From contig NZ_CP030862.1 of NCBI RefSeq assembly GCF_003325375.1, positions 4,095,501 to 4,159,500 of the forward strand: DNA of 64,000 nt, written 5' to 3'. The translations under genes and the position numbers were made by a program. The notes beneath the pieces were generated by a model. It was not told the origin of the DNA. It worked only from the letters and a program-made list of their open reading frames with translations, and searched no databases. Positions 25,301-32,742 of the stretch are shown piece after piece (within the stretch, counting starts at the first letter, position 1; every line of letters begins with the position of its first letter). The stretch is from Streptomyces globosus. Lineage in GTDB: Bacteria > Actinomycetota > Actinomycetes > Streptomycetales > Streptomycetaceae.

Positions 25301-26250
25301 CCTCGTTCGACCAGTCGGTGGTGCTGTGGGACCTGCGCGGGCGGACCCTGACGGCGCGTCCGTTCACCGAGTTCTGGCGGGTGGCGTTCAGCCCGGACGG
25401 CGCCCTGCTGGCCGCGGCGTGCGGCGACCACTCGGTGCAGTTGTGGGACGTACGGGGCCGGCGGCCGGTCCGGCGGCTGGAGGGGCACGCGGAAGCCGTG
25501 TACGCGGTGGCGTTCTCCCCCGACGGCCGGACGGTGGCCTCGGCGGCCTCCGACGGGACCGTCCGGCTGTGGGACACCGCGGGACGGACCGGGCCGGCGG
25601 TCCTGCCGGGGCATACGGGCGCCGTGTTCTCGGTGGCGTTCTCCCCGGACGGGCGGACCCTCGCGTCGGCCGGCTCGGACCGCACGGTCCGTCTGTGGGA
25701 CGTGCCGGGGAGGGCGCCGCTGGCCACGCTGACGGGCCACACCGACTTCGCGAACGACGTCGCGTTCGGCCCCGACGGCCGCACCCTCGCCAGCGCGGGC
25801 GACGATCTGACGGTCCGCCTGTGGGACGTGCCGGGCCGCCGCCCGCTGGCCACGCTCACCGGCCACACCGGCGCGGTGCGGGCGGTCGCGTTCAGCCCCG
25901 ACGGGCGGTCGCTGGCGAGCACCGGCAACGACGGCACCGTCCGGCTGTGGGACCCGCAGCGGCACGCGGTCGCGGCCGTCCTGGCCGGGCACACCGGTTC
26001 CGCCCGCGGCATCGCCTTCTCCCCCGACGGCCGCACCCTGGCCAGCAGCGGCAACGACCGCACGGTCCGGCTGTGGGACGTGGCCGGCCGGCGGCTGCGG
26101 GCGGCGCTGTCGGGCCACACGAACGCGGTGTGGGGCGTGGCGTTCAGCCCCGACGGGCGCACCGTCGCAAGCAGCGGCAACGACGGCACGGTCCGGCTGT
26201 GGGATCCCGAGCCCGCCGCCCGGCGTGCGGAGCCGCCCGAACGCCCCTGA
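22348..26250 (+). CDS. XRE-STAND NTPase-WD40 repeat protein
   Basis: This protein of about 1,300 residues has an N-terminal XRE helix-turn-helix (about 44-85). A STAND-type NTPase of the nSTAND1 kind follows, with Walker A GRSGAGKSSLL (Lys near 184) and Walker B LLVDQFEELF (near 286). Next come a helical region, one transmembrane helix (about 627-648), and then 14 WD40 repeats (about 709-1284), enough for two seven-bladed propellers. STAND proteins are switches: ligand binding to the repeats releases the NTPase. The usual output would be DNA binding or a partner, since no catalytic effector is fused. The DNA-binding and repeat domains lie on opposite sides of the membrane helix. The GTG at 22348 has a GGGGGAT site; an ATG at 22336 is the alternative. 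Confidence 0.88.
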   Translation: MGDPESGRNTTHRYGSSEAADTAQGAPAAEAEPAADAAGAAVRSFPAQLRRLRVERGLSLAGLARQTHYSKGYLSKIETGAKRVTLDVALRCDRVLEADGALVRLAREADADASRAAAAQAPPAAPSAPWQAEGECPYRGLAAFTPHDADWFFGRERATAALVERVFERIGSGPLLLVGRSGAGKSSLLNAGLVPALRRGGGFPMAGAESWPVIRLTPTAHPLQELLDCTAKALDGDPGVGVRELRQRPERLLEAVHRLSGGAGGAGAGPAEGAAPGRRHGLRPVLLVDQFEELFTLCCDEEERRAFVRVLCAVSAARRADRAGLDPAVVVLGIRADFTAGCLDLPELAAALADGLFVLPAMTVAELRESVTRPAARAGLTLEPGLVPLLLRDAGVRGAAAGPAAASGLAAPAGALPLVSHALMATWQRREGATLTVAGYEHSGGIQGAVAQTAESVFARLYPAEQRVLRRMLLGLVHVGDGAAATRRRMRRAVLLEQSADPGAAGRALDAFVRARLVTADSETVEIAHEALLHAWPRLRGWIHADRDGLLVHRRLARAAEEWEREGRDPSVLYHGTRLDTARTWADEVGGRARLTPLEAEFLRAGAAAEEARRAHDRRQVRLRQRMLGLLVVLLVLALTAGGLAYRQREAALGQERQARSQALAAQSAALAAGRPEESLRLAQEAYRTAATPEARGALLSTQSQPFLARLGGHSGPVNAVAFAPGSGLLASAGSDGRVLLRRVADRRTTAVLTMPGRVRHIAFSPDGSRLAATSTEGPVRLWDASGGGGPAVLPADTADARALAFSPDGRTLAAAMPDGRVLLRDPAGGTGPPTVLAGHTGKVNALSYAPDGRTLASAGSDRTVRLWDTAGARSLAVLEGHTAEVLGVAFAPDGRSLASGGGDRTVRLWEAAQRPATATLTGHNDDVNGVAYTPDGGAVVSAGGDGTTRLWDVRSGRQTAALSGHTDYVLAAAVDAQGAVLATASFDQSVVLWDLRGRTLTARPFTEFWRVAFSPDGALLAAACGDHSVQLWDVRGRRPVRRLEGHAEAVYAVAFSPDGRTVASAASDGTVRLWDTAGRTGPAVLPGHTGAVFSVAFSPDGRTLASAGSDRTVRLWDVPGRAPLATLTGHTDFANDVAFGPDGRTLASAGDDLTVRLWDVPGRRPLATLTGHTGAVRAVAFSPDGRSLASTGNDGTVRLWDPQRHAVAAVLAGHTGSARGIAFSPDGRTLASSGNDRTVRLWDVAGRRLRAALSGHTNAVWGVAFSPDGRTVASSGNDGTVRLWDPEPAARRAEPPERP

Positions 26251-26432
26251 CGGGAGGGGGTTTCCCCAGGGTTTCCCGTTGCCCGTCCGGGTGGGGCGGC
26301 GCGGCGGGGTCGACGCGGCGGCCCGCGACCGGCCAGTGTCGGGGTGCGGGCGGCGTCACACCCCGAGAGCGACCCGCCCGCCTCCTGACACGGGCTCACC
26401 ATGCCCCGCGCCACACGAATCGAGGGATCCGC

Positions 26433-27278
26433 ATGCTTCGCCGGTCCGGCCCCATCGGCACGCTCATCGCTCTCCTGGCCGTCCTGCTGTGGGCGCCCGC
26501 GCCCGCCGCGGCAGCCGCCGACGACTCCTGCCGCATCCTCGCACCGGGCGCCTCCGCCGCGGCGGAGCGGGCCGTCGCCGCGGCCTGCGAGCAGGTCGCC
26601 GCCGACGTCTGGTACACCTGGGGCGGCGGCCACGGCCCCGAGCCCGGGGCCACGTACGGCCAGGTGGACCCCGACGACCCGGCGAGCGAGCACGATCCGG
26701 AACGGCTCGGCTTCGACTGCTCCGGCCTCGTCCGGTACGCGTACGCGCGGGCCACCGGCTCGGACATCCTGAACGGGGTGGCGTCCGCCCAGTACTACAC
26801 GCACCGCGCGGCCGGGCGCTTCACCGCCGCGCAGGGGCTCGCCCCGCTGGTACCCGGCGACCTGCTCGTGTGGGGGACCCCCCGGCACCTGCACCACATC
26901 GCGATCTACCTGGGCGCGGGCAAGATGGCGGAGGCCCGGCAGTCCGGGACCAAGCTGATGGTCAGTGACGTCCGGCTGGGCTCCGGCTACCACGGGGCCA
27001 TCCGCGTCAACCCCGGTCCCGTCGAGGGGCCCCTCTTCCGGACGTGGGGCACGGGCGTGTGGACGAAGGCCGAGCCGAAGCTGTCCGCGGCCCGCGTGTA
27101 CGCCTTCCCCGGCCCCACGACGATCCGCGTCGGCTGCCAGAAGCACGCCGAGAAGGTCACCTCGGACGGCTACACCAACGACGTCTGGTCCTACCTGCCG
27201 GACTACGACGCCTGGATGACGAACATCTACATCCAGGGGCCCGCATGGCTGGACGGCGTTCCCGCCTGCGGGACCTGA
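26433..27278 (+). CDS. secreted NlpC/P60 family hydrolase
   Basis: This 281-residue secreted protein has a signal peptide of about 28 residues. The NlpC/P60 domain carries the catalytic Cys96 in GFDCSGLVRYA and His155 in HHIAIYLG. These enzymes cleave peptide bonds in peptidoglycan stems. The C-terminal 90 residues (about 195-281) form an extra domain with tryptophans and two cysteines (VGCQKH, VPACGT), possibly a cell-wall binding beta module. The ATG follows a GAGGGA site. It follows the STAND-WD40 gene by 182 bases but is probably a separate transcription unit. Confidence 0.88.
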   Translation: MLRRSGPIGTLIALLAVLLWAPAPAAAAADDSCRILAPGASAAAERAVAAACEQVAADVWYTWGGGHGPEPGATYGQVDPDDPASEHDPERLGFDCSGLVRYAYARATGSDILNGVASAQYYTHRAAGRFTAAQGLAPLVPGDLLVWGTPRHLHHIAIYLGAGKMAEARQSGTKLMVSDVRLGSGYHGAIRVNPGPVEGPLFRTWGTGVWTKAEPKLSAARVYAFPGPTTIRVGCQKHAEKVTSDGYTNDVWSYLPDYDAWMTNIYIQGPAWLDGVPACGT

Positions 27279-27288
27279 CCCGCCGCGC

Positions 27289-27319
27289 CGTACGGGCCGG
27301 CCGCCGGGCGGCCCGTACG
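27289..27319. terminator. hairpin terminator after NlpC/P60 gene
   Basis: Ten-base perfect arms CGTACGGGCC (27289-27298) and GGCCCGTACG (27310-27319) lie just past the stop codon. Confidence 0.8.
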
Positions 27320-27402
27320 ATCCCCCTCTCCCCGGCACCGTGCGCCCGCCCGGGCCGCACCGTGCCCTCCCCCCACTCCGTACCGAAGCGCCGAGGAGCC
27401 CC

Positions 27403-28650
27403 GTGCACCTGACCCCCCACGCCCGCCGCCTGACCGCCGGGGCCGCCCTGCTGGCCTTCGCCGCCGGCCTGGCCCCCGCCGCAGCCGCCCACGCCGCGCC
27501 GCACTCCCCCGCCGCCGCCGCACCGCCGCAGCAGGCGCCGGCGCACGCCCCCGACGCGGCCGCCCTGGAGCGGGCACTGGCCGCGGCCACCGCGGCCGGG
27601 GCGCCCGGGGCGATGGCCCGGTTCACCGGCCCCGGGGGCCGGGTCCTGACCCGGACGACCGGGGTGCGGGACCGGGGAAGCGGTGCGGCGATGGACGTCG
27701 GGGCGCGGTTCCGGATCGGCAGCGTCACGAAGACGTTCTCCGCCGTCGTCCTGCTCCAACTGGTCGACGAGGGGCGCCTCGGCCTGGACGACCCGGTGGG
27801 CCGCCACCTGCCCGGGCTGCTGCCCGACGACCGGATCACCGTCCGCCACCTGCTGGCCCACCGCAGCGGCCTCGCCGACTACACGGAGGCCATGTTCGCG
27901 CGCACCGTGCCCGGTTTCGAGGCCGTACGGAACAAGGTGTTCGAGCCGCGGGAGCTGGTCCGCCTGTCGCTGCGCGAGCCGCGGACCAACGAGCCGGGCG
28001 CGGCGTACGCGTACTCGAACACCAACTTCGTGGTCGTCGGCATGCTCATCGAGAAGGCCTCCGGCCGCAGCGTGGGAGAGGAGTACCGGCGCCGCATCAT
28101 CGGGCCGCTGCGGCTGCGGGACACCGCGTACGTGCACCCGGCCACGGCGATCCGCGGCCGGCATGTGCGCGGCTACCTGCACCCCGACGAGCCGGGCCGG
28201 CTGGTGGACTCCACCGAGCAGACGGCGTCCTGGGCTCAGGCGGCCGGGACGATGATCTCGGCTCCGGCCGACCTGAACACCTTCGTCTCGGCGCTGCTCG
28301 GCGGCCGGCTGCTGCCGGCGCCGCTGCTGGAGGCGATGCTCGCCGCGACGCCGACGGACGCGGCGGGCACCCGCTTCTACGGGCTGGGGCTGCGCCGCTA
28401 CGACCTGTCGTGCGGGGTGCCGGTGTACGGGCACACCGGCACCGTGCAGGGCTACTACACGTACGCCTTCGCCACGCGGGACGGCCGGCGGTCGCTGGCG
28501 GCCATGGCGAACACCTCGAACCGGGGTCAGGCGAACACGGCCCTGGGCGGCACGCTGGAGGCCGCGTTCTGCGGGGCGAAGGCCGCCGCCCCGCGGTCGG
28601 GGCGCGGCTCCTCCGTCCCGGTGGAGGCGGACCTCCCCGAGCGCGGCTGA
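27403..28650 (+). CDS. secreted beta-lactamase-family serine hydrolase (D-Ala-D-Ala carboxypeptidase-like)
   Basis: This 415-residue secreted protein has a signal peptide (about 1-33) and an Ala/Pro linker. The class C beta-lactamase/carboxypeptidase fold follows, with the nucleophile Ser107 in SVTK (Lys110), the Tyr204-Ser-Asn motif in AYAYSNTNF, and HTGTVQG as the third motif. It should act on cell-wall D-alanyl peptides or similar esters outside the membrane. The GTG start has a CGAGGAG site. Resistance to beta-lactams cannot be claimed from the sequence. A hairpin terminates it against the convergent methyltransferase gene. Confidence 0.88.
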   Translation: MHLTPHARRLTAGAALLAFAAGLAPAAAAHAAPHSPAAAAPPQQAPAHAPDAAALERALAAATAAGAPGAMARFTGPGGRVLTRTTGVRDRGSGAAMDVGARFRIGSVTKTFSAVVLLQLVDEGRLGLDDPVGRHLPGLLPDDRITVRHLLAHRSGLADYTEAMFARTVPGFEAVRNKVFEPRELVRLSLREPRTNEPGAAYAYSNTNFVVVGMLIEKASGRSVGEEYRRRIIGPLRLRDTAYVHPATAIRGRHVRGYLHPDEPGRLVDSTEQTASWAQAAGTMISAPADLNTFVSALLGGRLLPAPLLEAMLAATPTDAAGTRFYGLGLRRYDLSCGVPVYGHTGTVQGYYTYAFATRDGRRSLAAMANTSNRGQANTALGGTLEAAFCGAKAAAPRSGRGSSVPVEADLPERG

Positions 28651-28674
28651 CGCCGGGCCCGGGCTCCCGTACGG

Positions 28675-28703
28675 CCGGCGCCCCCACGGGGGTGGGGCGC
28701 CGG
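28675..28703. terminator. bidirectional hairpin between convergent genes
   Basis: Arms CCGGCGCCCC (28675-28684) and GGGGCGCCGG (28694-28703) are perfect. The hairpin abuts the stop codon of the minus-strand methyltransferase and follows the plus-strand hydrolase. Confidence 0.8.
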
Positions 28704-29477
28704 TCAGGCGGTGACGCGGATCTTGGACTGGCCGTGGCCGAGCTGCTCCCAGTCGTCCATGAACCGGGCGGTCAGGCCGTGCCGGGCGGCGAGGTCGACG
28801 AGGGTCTGGGTGCGGTAGTAGAAGTCCTCGCGCAGGACCTGGTGCTCCTCGCCCTCGGTGCGGTCGAAGGTGAAGTCGAAGAAGCCGCCGGGGGCCAGGA
28901 CGCGGCCGACGTGGGCGAGGCATTCGTCGATGACCTCGACGGGCGAATGGGAGAAGACGCTGTGGGCGTGCACGACGTCGAAGTGCGCGCTCGGCAGGAA
29001 CTCCAGTTTGAGGTCCTGGGTGATGGTCAGGTGCGGCAGCTTGTCCTGGAGTTTCTGCCGGGTGAGGGTCTGCTTGGCGGAGATGAGGATGTCCGGCGAG
29101 ATGTCGATGCCGTAGTAGTGCCCGGGGTGGAGGTGCTGGATGAAGCGCCATCCGGCGCGGAGGTTGCCGCAGCCGATGTCGAGCATGCGGTGGTGCGGGG
29201 CCAGGCCGTGTCCGAGGAGGTAGTCGAACTGCATCTTGCCGAGGGCGAGCCAGCGGTCGTGGGTCTGGCTGCCGACGGCGGCCTCGGGGTTGCGGGCGGT
29301 GTCGGAGGCCATGACGGCCCGGTAGTAGGACACGTGGTCGCGGTGCTTGGTGCGCAGCCAGCCGTCGCGGGCGGCCCGGCGGACGTATCCGCCGATGCGC
29401 TCCGGGTGGCGCAGGGCGTAGCGGACTTTGTGGACGACGCTGGAGCGGTCGGCGGTGAGGTTCTTCTTGGTGGCCAC
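28704..29477 (-). CDS. SAM-dependent methyltransferase
   Basis: This 257-residue class I methyltransferase has the SAM motif MLDIGCGNLRAG at about residue 97, a second acidic motif in YYGIDISPD, and the VVHAHSVFSH and LAPGGFFDFTF strands. The N-terminal 60 residues are basic and helical, with KVRYALRHPERIGGYVRR. The substrate cannot be predicted; similar proteins sit in sugar, polysaccharide and natural-product pathways. It is monocistronic. The C-terminal domain ends with QSKIRVTA. Confidence 0.85.
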   Translation of the reverse strand: MATKKNLTADRSSVVHKVRYALRHPERIGGYVRRAARDGWLRTKHRDHVSYYRAVMASDTARNPEAAVGSQTHDRWLALGKMQFDYLLGHGLAPHHRMLDIGCGNLRAGWRFIQHLHPGHYYGIDISPDILISAKQTLTRQKLQDKLPHLTITQDLKLEFLPSAHFDVVHAHSVFSHSPVEVIDECLAHVGRVLAPGGFFDFTFDRTEGEEHQVLREDFYYRTQTLVDLAARHGLTARFMDDWEQLGHGQSKIRVTA

Positions 29478-29541
29478 GAGGTGTTCCTCCAGGTGGTGGG
29501 TGGGTGGAGGGCCCCGGCTGACGGGGCCTCCCCCGCGGATT

Positions 29542-30492
29542 TCAGACTAGGCCGCGGCGGCGGTGCAGCAGGACCGCCGTCAGGGCGACGAGCGCCGCGG
29601 CGAGCCCGAGGTAGACGGCCGTGTCGATGGCCTGGAAGGTCCAGAAGTCGGAGCTGGGGTACACCTTGTGGACGCGGCCGGTGTAGCCGTGCCCGGCCAT
29701 GCAGACGCGGAGTTCCTCGCCGGAGAGCGCGCAGTTCTCCAGGGGGTGCTGTACGCCGTCGGGGGTGAGGTAGCGGTAGCCGGCCGACCAGCCGCTGCCG
29801 ATGAGCCGCTTGGGTGTCATGCCGGGCGTGATGCGGTCGACGGGGGCGACCCAGTCGCGGCGGAAGAAGGTCAGGAACGCGGTGGTGGCCAGGACCGCGG
29901 CGGCGGTCAGGCCCATGGCGGGCAGGGTGCGGCGTACGAGGAGGCCGATCGCGGTGCCCGCGGCGAGGGCGAACAGGGCGCCGGCGACGGCCGCCGGGCC
30001 GGTGCCGCTGAGGATGTACGGGTCGAACCAGTAGACGCCGTCCTGCATGTTCGCGATCGGCTCCCACCACCAGGCGAGGAGGGCGGCGACGGCGGCGGAC
30101 AGGAAGGTGGCGCAGAGCGCGGCGAGGCCGAAGCGGGCGGCGAACCAGCTGCGGGCGCCGGCCCCCTGGGTGAGGGCGAGTTTGACGGTGCCGCGTTCGA
30201 TCTCCCGGCCGACGAGCGGGGCGCCCCAGAACATGCCGATGGCGGCGGGCAGCAGGACGGCGAGGGTGCCGAGGGCCCGGATGCCGGGCGTGTGGTCGAA
30301 GATGGCGACCTCGACGTCGACGGGGCAGGTGCCGTTCCAGCCCTTGCAGGCGGTCAGGTCGTGGCCGCCGACGATGTCGGCGAGCTCGGCGTGCCGGATG
30401 GCGGCCCAGACGGCGCAGGCGGCGACGAGGAGGAGGCCGGCGAGGGCCGGCAGGCGCTGCTGGCGCCAGGCGAGCCAGAGGGTGCCGTTCAT
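29542..30492 (-). CDS. ABC transporter permease
   Basis: This 316-residue membrane protein has about six helices, including LAVLLPAAIGMFWGAPLVGREIERGTVKLALTQ early in the chain, which is typical of ABC-2 type permeases. A hydrophilic extracytoplasmic segment with two cysteine pairs lies at about 205-275. Its ATG overlaps the stop codon of the ATP-binding gene by four bases (ATGA), so the two form one transporter. It is the last gene of the GntR-ABC operon. Confidence 0.85.
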   Translation of the reverse strand: MNGTLWLAWRQQRLPALAGLLLVAACAVWAAIRHAELADIVGGHDLTACKGWNGTCPVDVEVAIFDHTPGIRALGTLAVLLPAAIGMFWGAPLVGREIERGTVKLALTQGAGARSWFAARFGLAALCATFLSAAVAALLAWWWEPIANMQDGVYWFDPYILSGTGPAAVAGALFALAAGTAIGLLVRRTLPAMGLTAAAVLATTAFLTFFRRDWVAPVDRITPGMTPKRLIGSGWSAGYRYLTPDGVQHPLENCALSGEELRVCMAGHGYTGRVHKVYPSSDFWTFQAIDTAVYLGLAAALVALTAVLLHRRRGLV

Positions 30493-31451
30493 GCGGCGGC
30501 TCCCGTCTGCGCGGGGTGCGCGGGGTGCGGGGCGGGCGGGCCCGGAGGGGTGGTGCCGGGTGCGGAGCGCAGGTGGGCGAGGAGGAGTTCCTCCAGCGAG
30601 GGCGTCGCGGTGATCCAGCGTGCGTCGGCGCCGGCCGGGAGGGCCGAGCCGGGGGCGTTGCGGATGACGGCGGTCAGCTGCCGGCCCGTGGTCGCGGCGT
30701 GCACGACGGCGGAGCGGTCGGCGGCCGCGGGCAGCCCGTCGGGGGTGTCGGGGTCGGCGCGGCCGGTGACGCGGGTGTAGGCCTCCCGCAGGTCCTGGGT
30801 GTCGCCGGCGAGCCGTATCCGGCCGCTCTGGAGGAGCAGGACGTGGTCGCAGACGTTCTCCAGTTCGGGCAGCACGTGCGAGGAGACCACGACGGTGATG
30901 CCGCGGTCCGCGGCCTCGGCCATGAGCAGCCCGGTCATCTCGTGGCGCACCAGCGGGTCGAGGTCGGCGAGCGGTTCGTCGAGGAGGAGGAGGTCGGCCT
31001 GCCTGCCGAAGGCGAGGGCGAGGGCGACGCGGGTGCGCTTGCCGCCGGAGAGGCTGCCGATGCGCGCCTTCGGGGGGATGTCGCCGTCGCGGACGATGCG
31101 CTCGGCCTTGGCCGTGTCCCAGTGGCGGTTCATCCTGCGGCCCAGGGCGAGGGTCTCCGCGACGGTGAAGTCCTGGTGGAGGGGCTTGTCCTGGCCGACG
31201 AAGGCCGTGCGTTCGCGTGCCGTGCGGGTGCCGGGGGCGGCGCCGAAGACGCGTATCTCCCCTCGGGTGGGCCGCAGCAGGCCGGTCAGCAGGTGGAACA
31301 GGGTGCTCTTGCCGGCGCCGTTGGGGCCGACCAGGGCGGCGATGCGGCCGGCCGGGAGCTCGAAGCCGCAGTCGGCAAGGGCTTCCTTCCCCCGGAAGGA
31401 GTGGTGGACTCCTTGGGCCCGTATCGCTGGCGGGGCGGTCGGGTCGTTCAC
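30489..31451 (-). CDS. ABC transporter ATP-binding protein
   Basis: This 320-residue ATPase has Walker A GPNGAGKST near 37-45, a Q-loop FVGQDKPLH, a signature LSGGKRTRVALALA, Walker B LLLLDEPLADLD and the switch histidine in VVSSHVLPELE. It energises the overlapping permease. The order GntR regulator, ATPase, permease is that of YtrA-type operons, which in Gram-positive bacteria respond to cell-envelope stress or antibiotics. Confidence 0.92.
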   Translation of the reverse strand: MNDPTAPPAIRAQGVHHSFRGKEALADCGFELPAGRIAALVGPNGAGKSTLFHLLTGLLRPTRGEIRVFGAAPGTRTARERTAFVGQDKPLHQDFTVAETLALGRRMNRHWDTAKAERIVRDGDIPPKARIGSLSGGKRTRVALALAFGRQADLLLLDEPLADLDPLVRHEMTGLLMAEAADRGITVVVSSHVLPELENVCDHVLLLQSGRIRLAGDTQDLREAYTRVTGRADPDTPDGLPAAADRSAVVHAATTGRQLTAVIRNAPGSALPAGADARWITATPSLEELLLAHLRSAPGTTPPGPPAPHPAHPAQTGAAA

Positions 31452-31485
31452 GTGTTTCCTCTCGTGGCGGTGCGTCCGTGCCTGG

Positions 31486-31950
31486 TCAGGGCGCGGGCGC
31501 GGGGTCCGCCGGGTCGGTCGGTGCCGGGTGGGCCGGGGCCGGGGCCCTGCCGCCGCCCGCCGCCGCGCCGGGCGGGGCCGTGTCGGCGAGGGCCGCCTCG
31601 ACGAGCGCCAGGATGTCGGCGCGGCCGAGCCCCGCCGCCTGGGCGCGGGCCGTCCAGGCGATGAGGTCGGCGCGCAGCGGCGAGTCGGCGGCGGCCTCGG
31701 GGCGGGAGAGCGAGCGGGTGACGAAGGTGCCCCGTCCGGGGCGCGGTTCGACGAGCCCCTCGCGCTCCAGTTCGCGGTAGGCCTTCAGCACGGTGTTCGG
31801 GTTGATGGCGGTCGCCTCGACGACGGCCCTGGCGGTGGGCAGCCGGTCACCGGGCTCCAGCACGCCGAGCCGGAGCGCCTGCTTGACCTGGTTGACGAGC
31901 TGCAGATACGTGGCCACACCGCTGTGCCGGTCCACCTGGAACTCGATCAT
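31486..31950 (-). CDS. GntR family regulator, YtrA subfamily
   Basis: This 154-residue protein has the GntR winged helix (about 10-75: YLQLVNQVKQALRLG to GRGTFVTRSL) and only a short helical tail, the YtrA layout. The C-terminus is Ala/Pro-rich. It is the first gene of the ABC operon, and a perfect palindrome begins nine bases ahead of its ATG, which argues for autorepression. The ATG at 31950 has AGGAG five bases upstream. Confidence 0.9.
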   Translation of the reverse strand: MIEFQVDRHSGVATYLQLVNQVKQALRLGVLEPGDRLPTARAVVEATAINPNTVLKAYRELEREGLVEPRPGRGTFVTRSLSRPEAAADSPLRADLIAWTARAQAAGLGRADILALVEAALADTAPPGAAAGGGRAPAPAHPAPTDPADPAPAP

Positions 31951-31958
31951 TCCCACTC

Positions 31959-31996
31959 CTGCACCATTCCACTAATGTGTTAGTGGAATGGTGCAG
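31959..31996. promoter_or_regulatory. perfect inverted-repeat operator of the GntR-ABC operon
   Basis: Two 17-base arms (31959-31975 and 31980-31996) are perfectly complementary around the spacer TGTG. The left arm contains ACCATTCCACTAA and the right TTAGTGGAATGGT. It is AT-rich relative to its surroundings and lies directly upstream of the regulator gene. Confidence 0.85.
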
Positions 31997-32030
31997 CGGT
32001 TGATCGACTTTCGTCAAATCGCGCGGGGAG

Positions 32031-32055
32031 GGGCCCGGGCCGTCCGCCCGGGCCC
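32031..32055. terminator. hairpin terminator
   Basis: Perfect arms GGGCCCGGGC (32031-32040) and GCCCGGGCCC (32046-32055) lie three bases past the stop codon of the minus-strand gene ending at 32059. Confidence 0.8.
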
Positions 32056-32058
32056 GCG

Positions 32059-32742
32059 TCAGGGCCGGCGCCGGGCGGCGGCCGTGAGGGCCCGGATGCG
32101 TTCGCTGAAGTCCGGGTCGGGCAGGGGCAGTTCGAGGTCGTCGTCCACGTAGTTGACCGCGGCCGGGACGTATTCGAGTACGGCGTCCACGGCGGCCCGG
32201 CCGGGACCGGGGCCGGGACCGCCCGGCCGCAGCGCCCGCAGCACGCGCAGCGCGGCCGGCAGTGCCGCCTCGGCCGCGGGGGCGGTCTGGCGGTGCCACC
32301 AGGACGCCTGCCGGTTCTCGCCCAGGGCGAGGTGGTGGAGGTAGAGGCAGTAGGAGGCGATCGGGTCGCCGGCCCCGGAGGCGTACTGCCACCAGAAGCG
32401 GGCCGAGTCCTCGGTGTCGGCGAGCAGCAGGAGGCAGCCGAGGACGCGCGCGCCCGCGGGCTGCGGGAGCGACTGGGTGAGGAAGCCGCCGCCGAGGGCG
32501 GTGACGGCGGCCCCGCTGGCGGCCGCCTCGCACAGCGCCCGCAGGTCGTGCGCCGCCGCCCGCATGGCCGCCTGCCGCTCGGCGGCCCCGGCGGGCGCGG
32601 GCGGGCCTGCGGCGGGCCGGCACGCGCCGGGGCCCTCGCCGGCGGCGGGGGCGGCGGGGGCGGAGTCCGCGATGTCGGCGGGCGGGGGCGGGGCGTCGCG
32701 GAGGCGGGCCCGGGAGAGGAGTTCGTCAACGGTCGAGGCCAC
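32059..32742 (-). CDS. Sel1/TPR-like protein downstream of sigma factor
   Basis: This 227-residue protein has a Pro/Ala-rich low-complexity part (about 17-60) and then helical hairpins. ARFWWQYASGAGDPIASYCLYLHHLALG resembles Sel1/TPR-type repeats, which usually hold proteins together. The GTG at 32742 has AGGAGGG seven bases upstream and overlaps the sigma-factor gene by 17 bases. It is the last gene of a three-gene operon and may be a regulator of the sigma factor, which is my inference. Confidence 0.65.
   Translation of the reverse strand: MASTVDELLSRARLRDAPPPPADIADSAPAAPAAGEGPGACRPAAGPPAPAGAAERQAAMRAAAHDLRALCEAAASGAAVTALGGGFLTQSLPQPAGARVLGCLLLLADTEDSARFWWQYASGAGDPIASYCLYLHHLALGENRQASWWHRQTAPAAEAALPAALRVLRALRPGGPGPGPGRAAVDAVLEYVPAAVNYVDDDLELPLPDPDFSERIRALTAAARRRP

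Noticed and set aside
22261..26118. Minus-strand open frame of 1,285 codons opposite the WD40 gene
   Set aside because: Repetitive Arg/Gly/Pro translation mirrors the WD40 repeats; no start context or motif.
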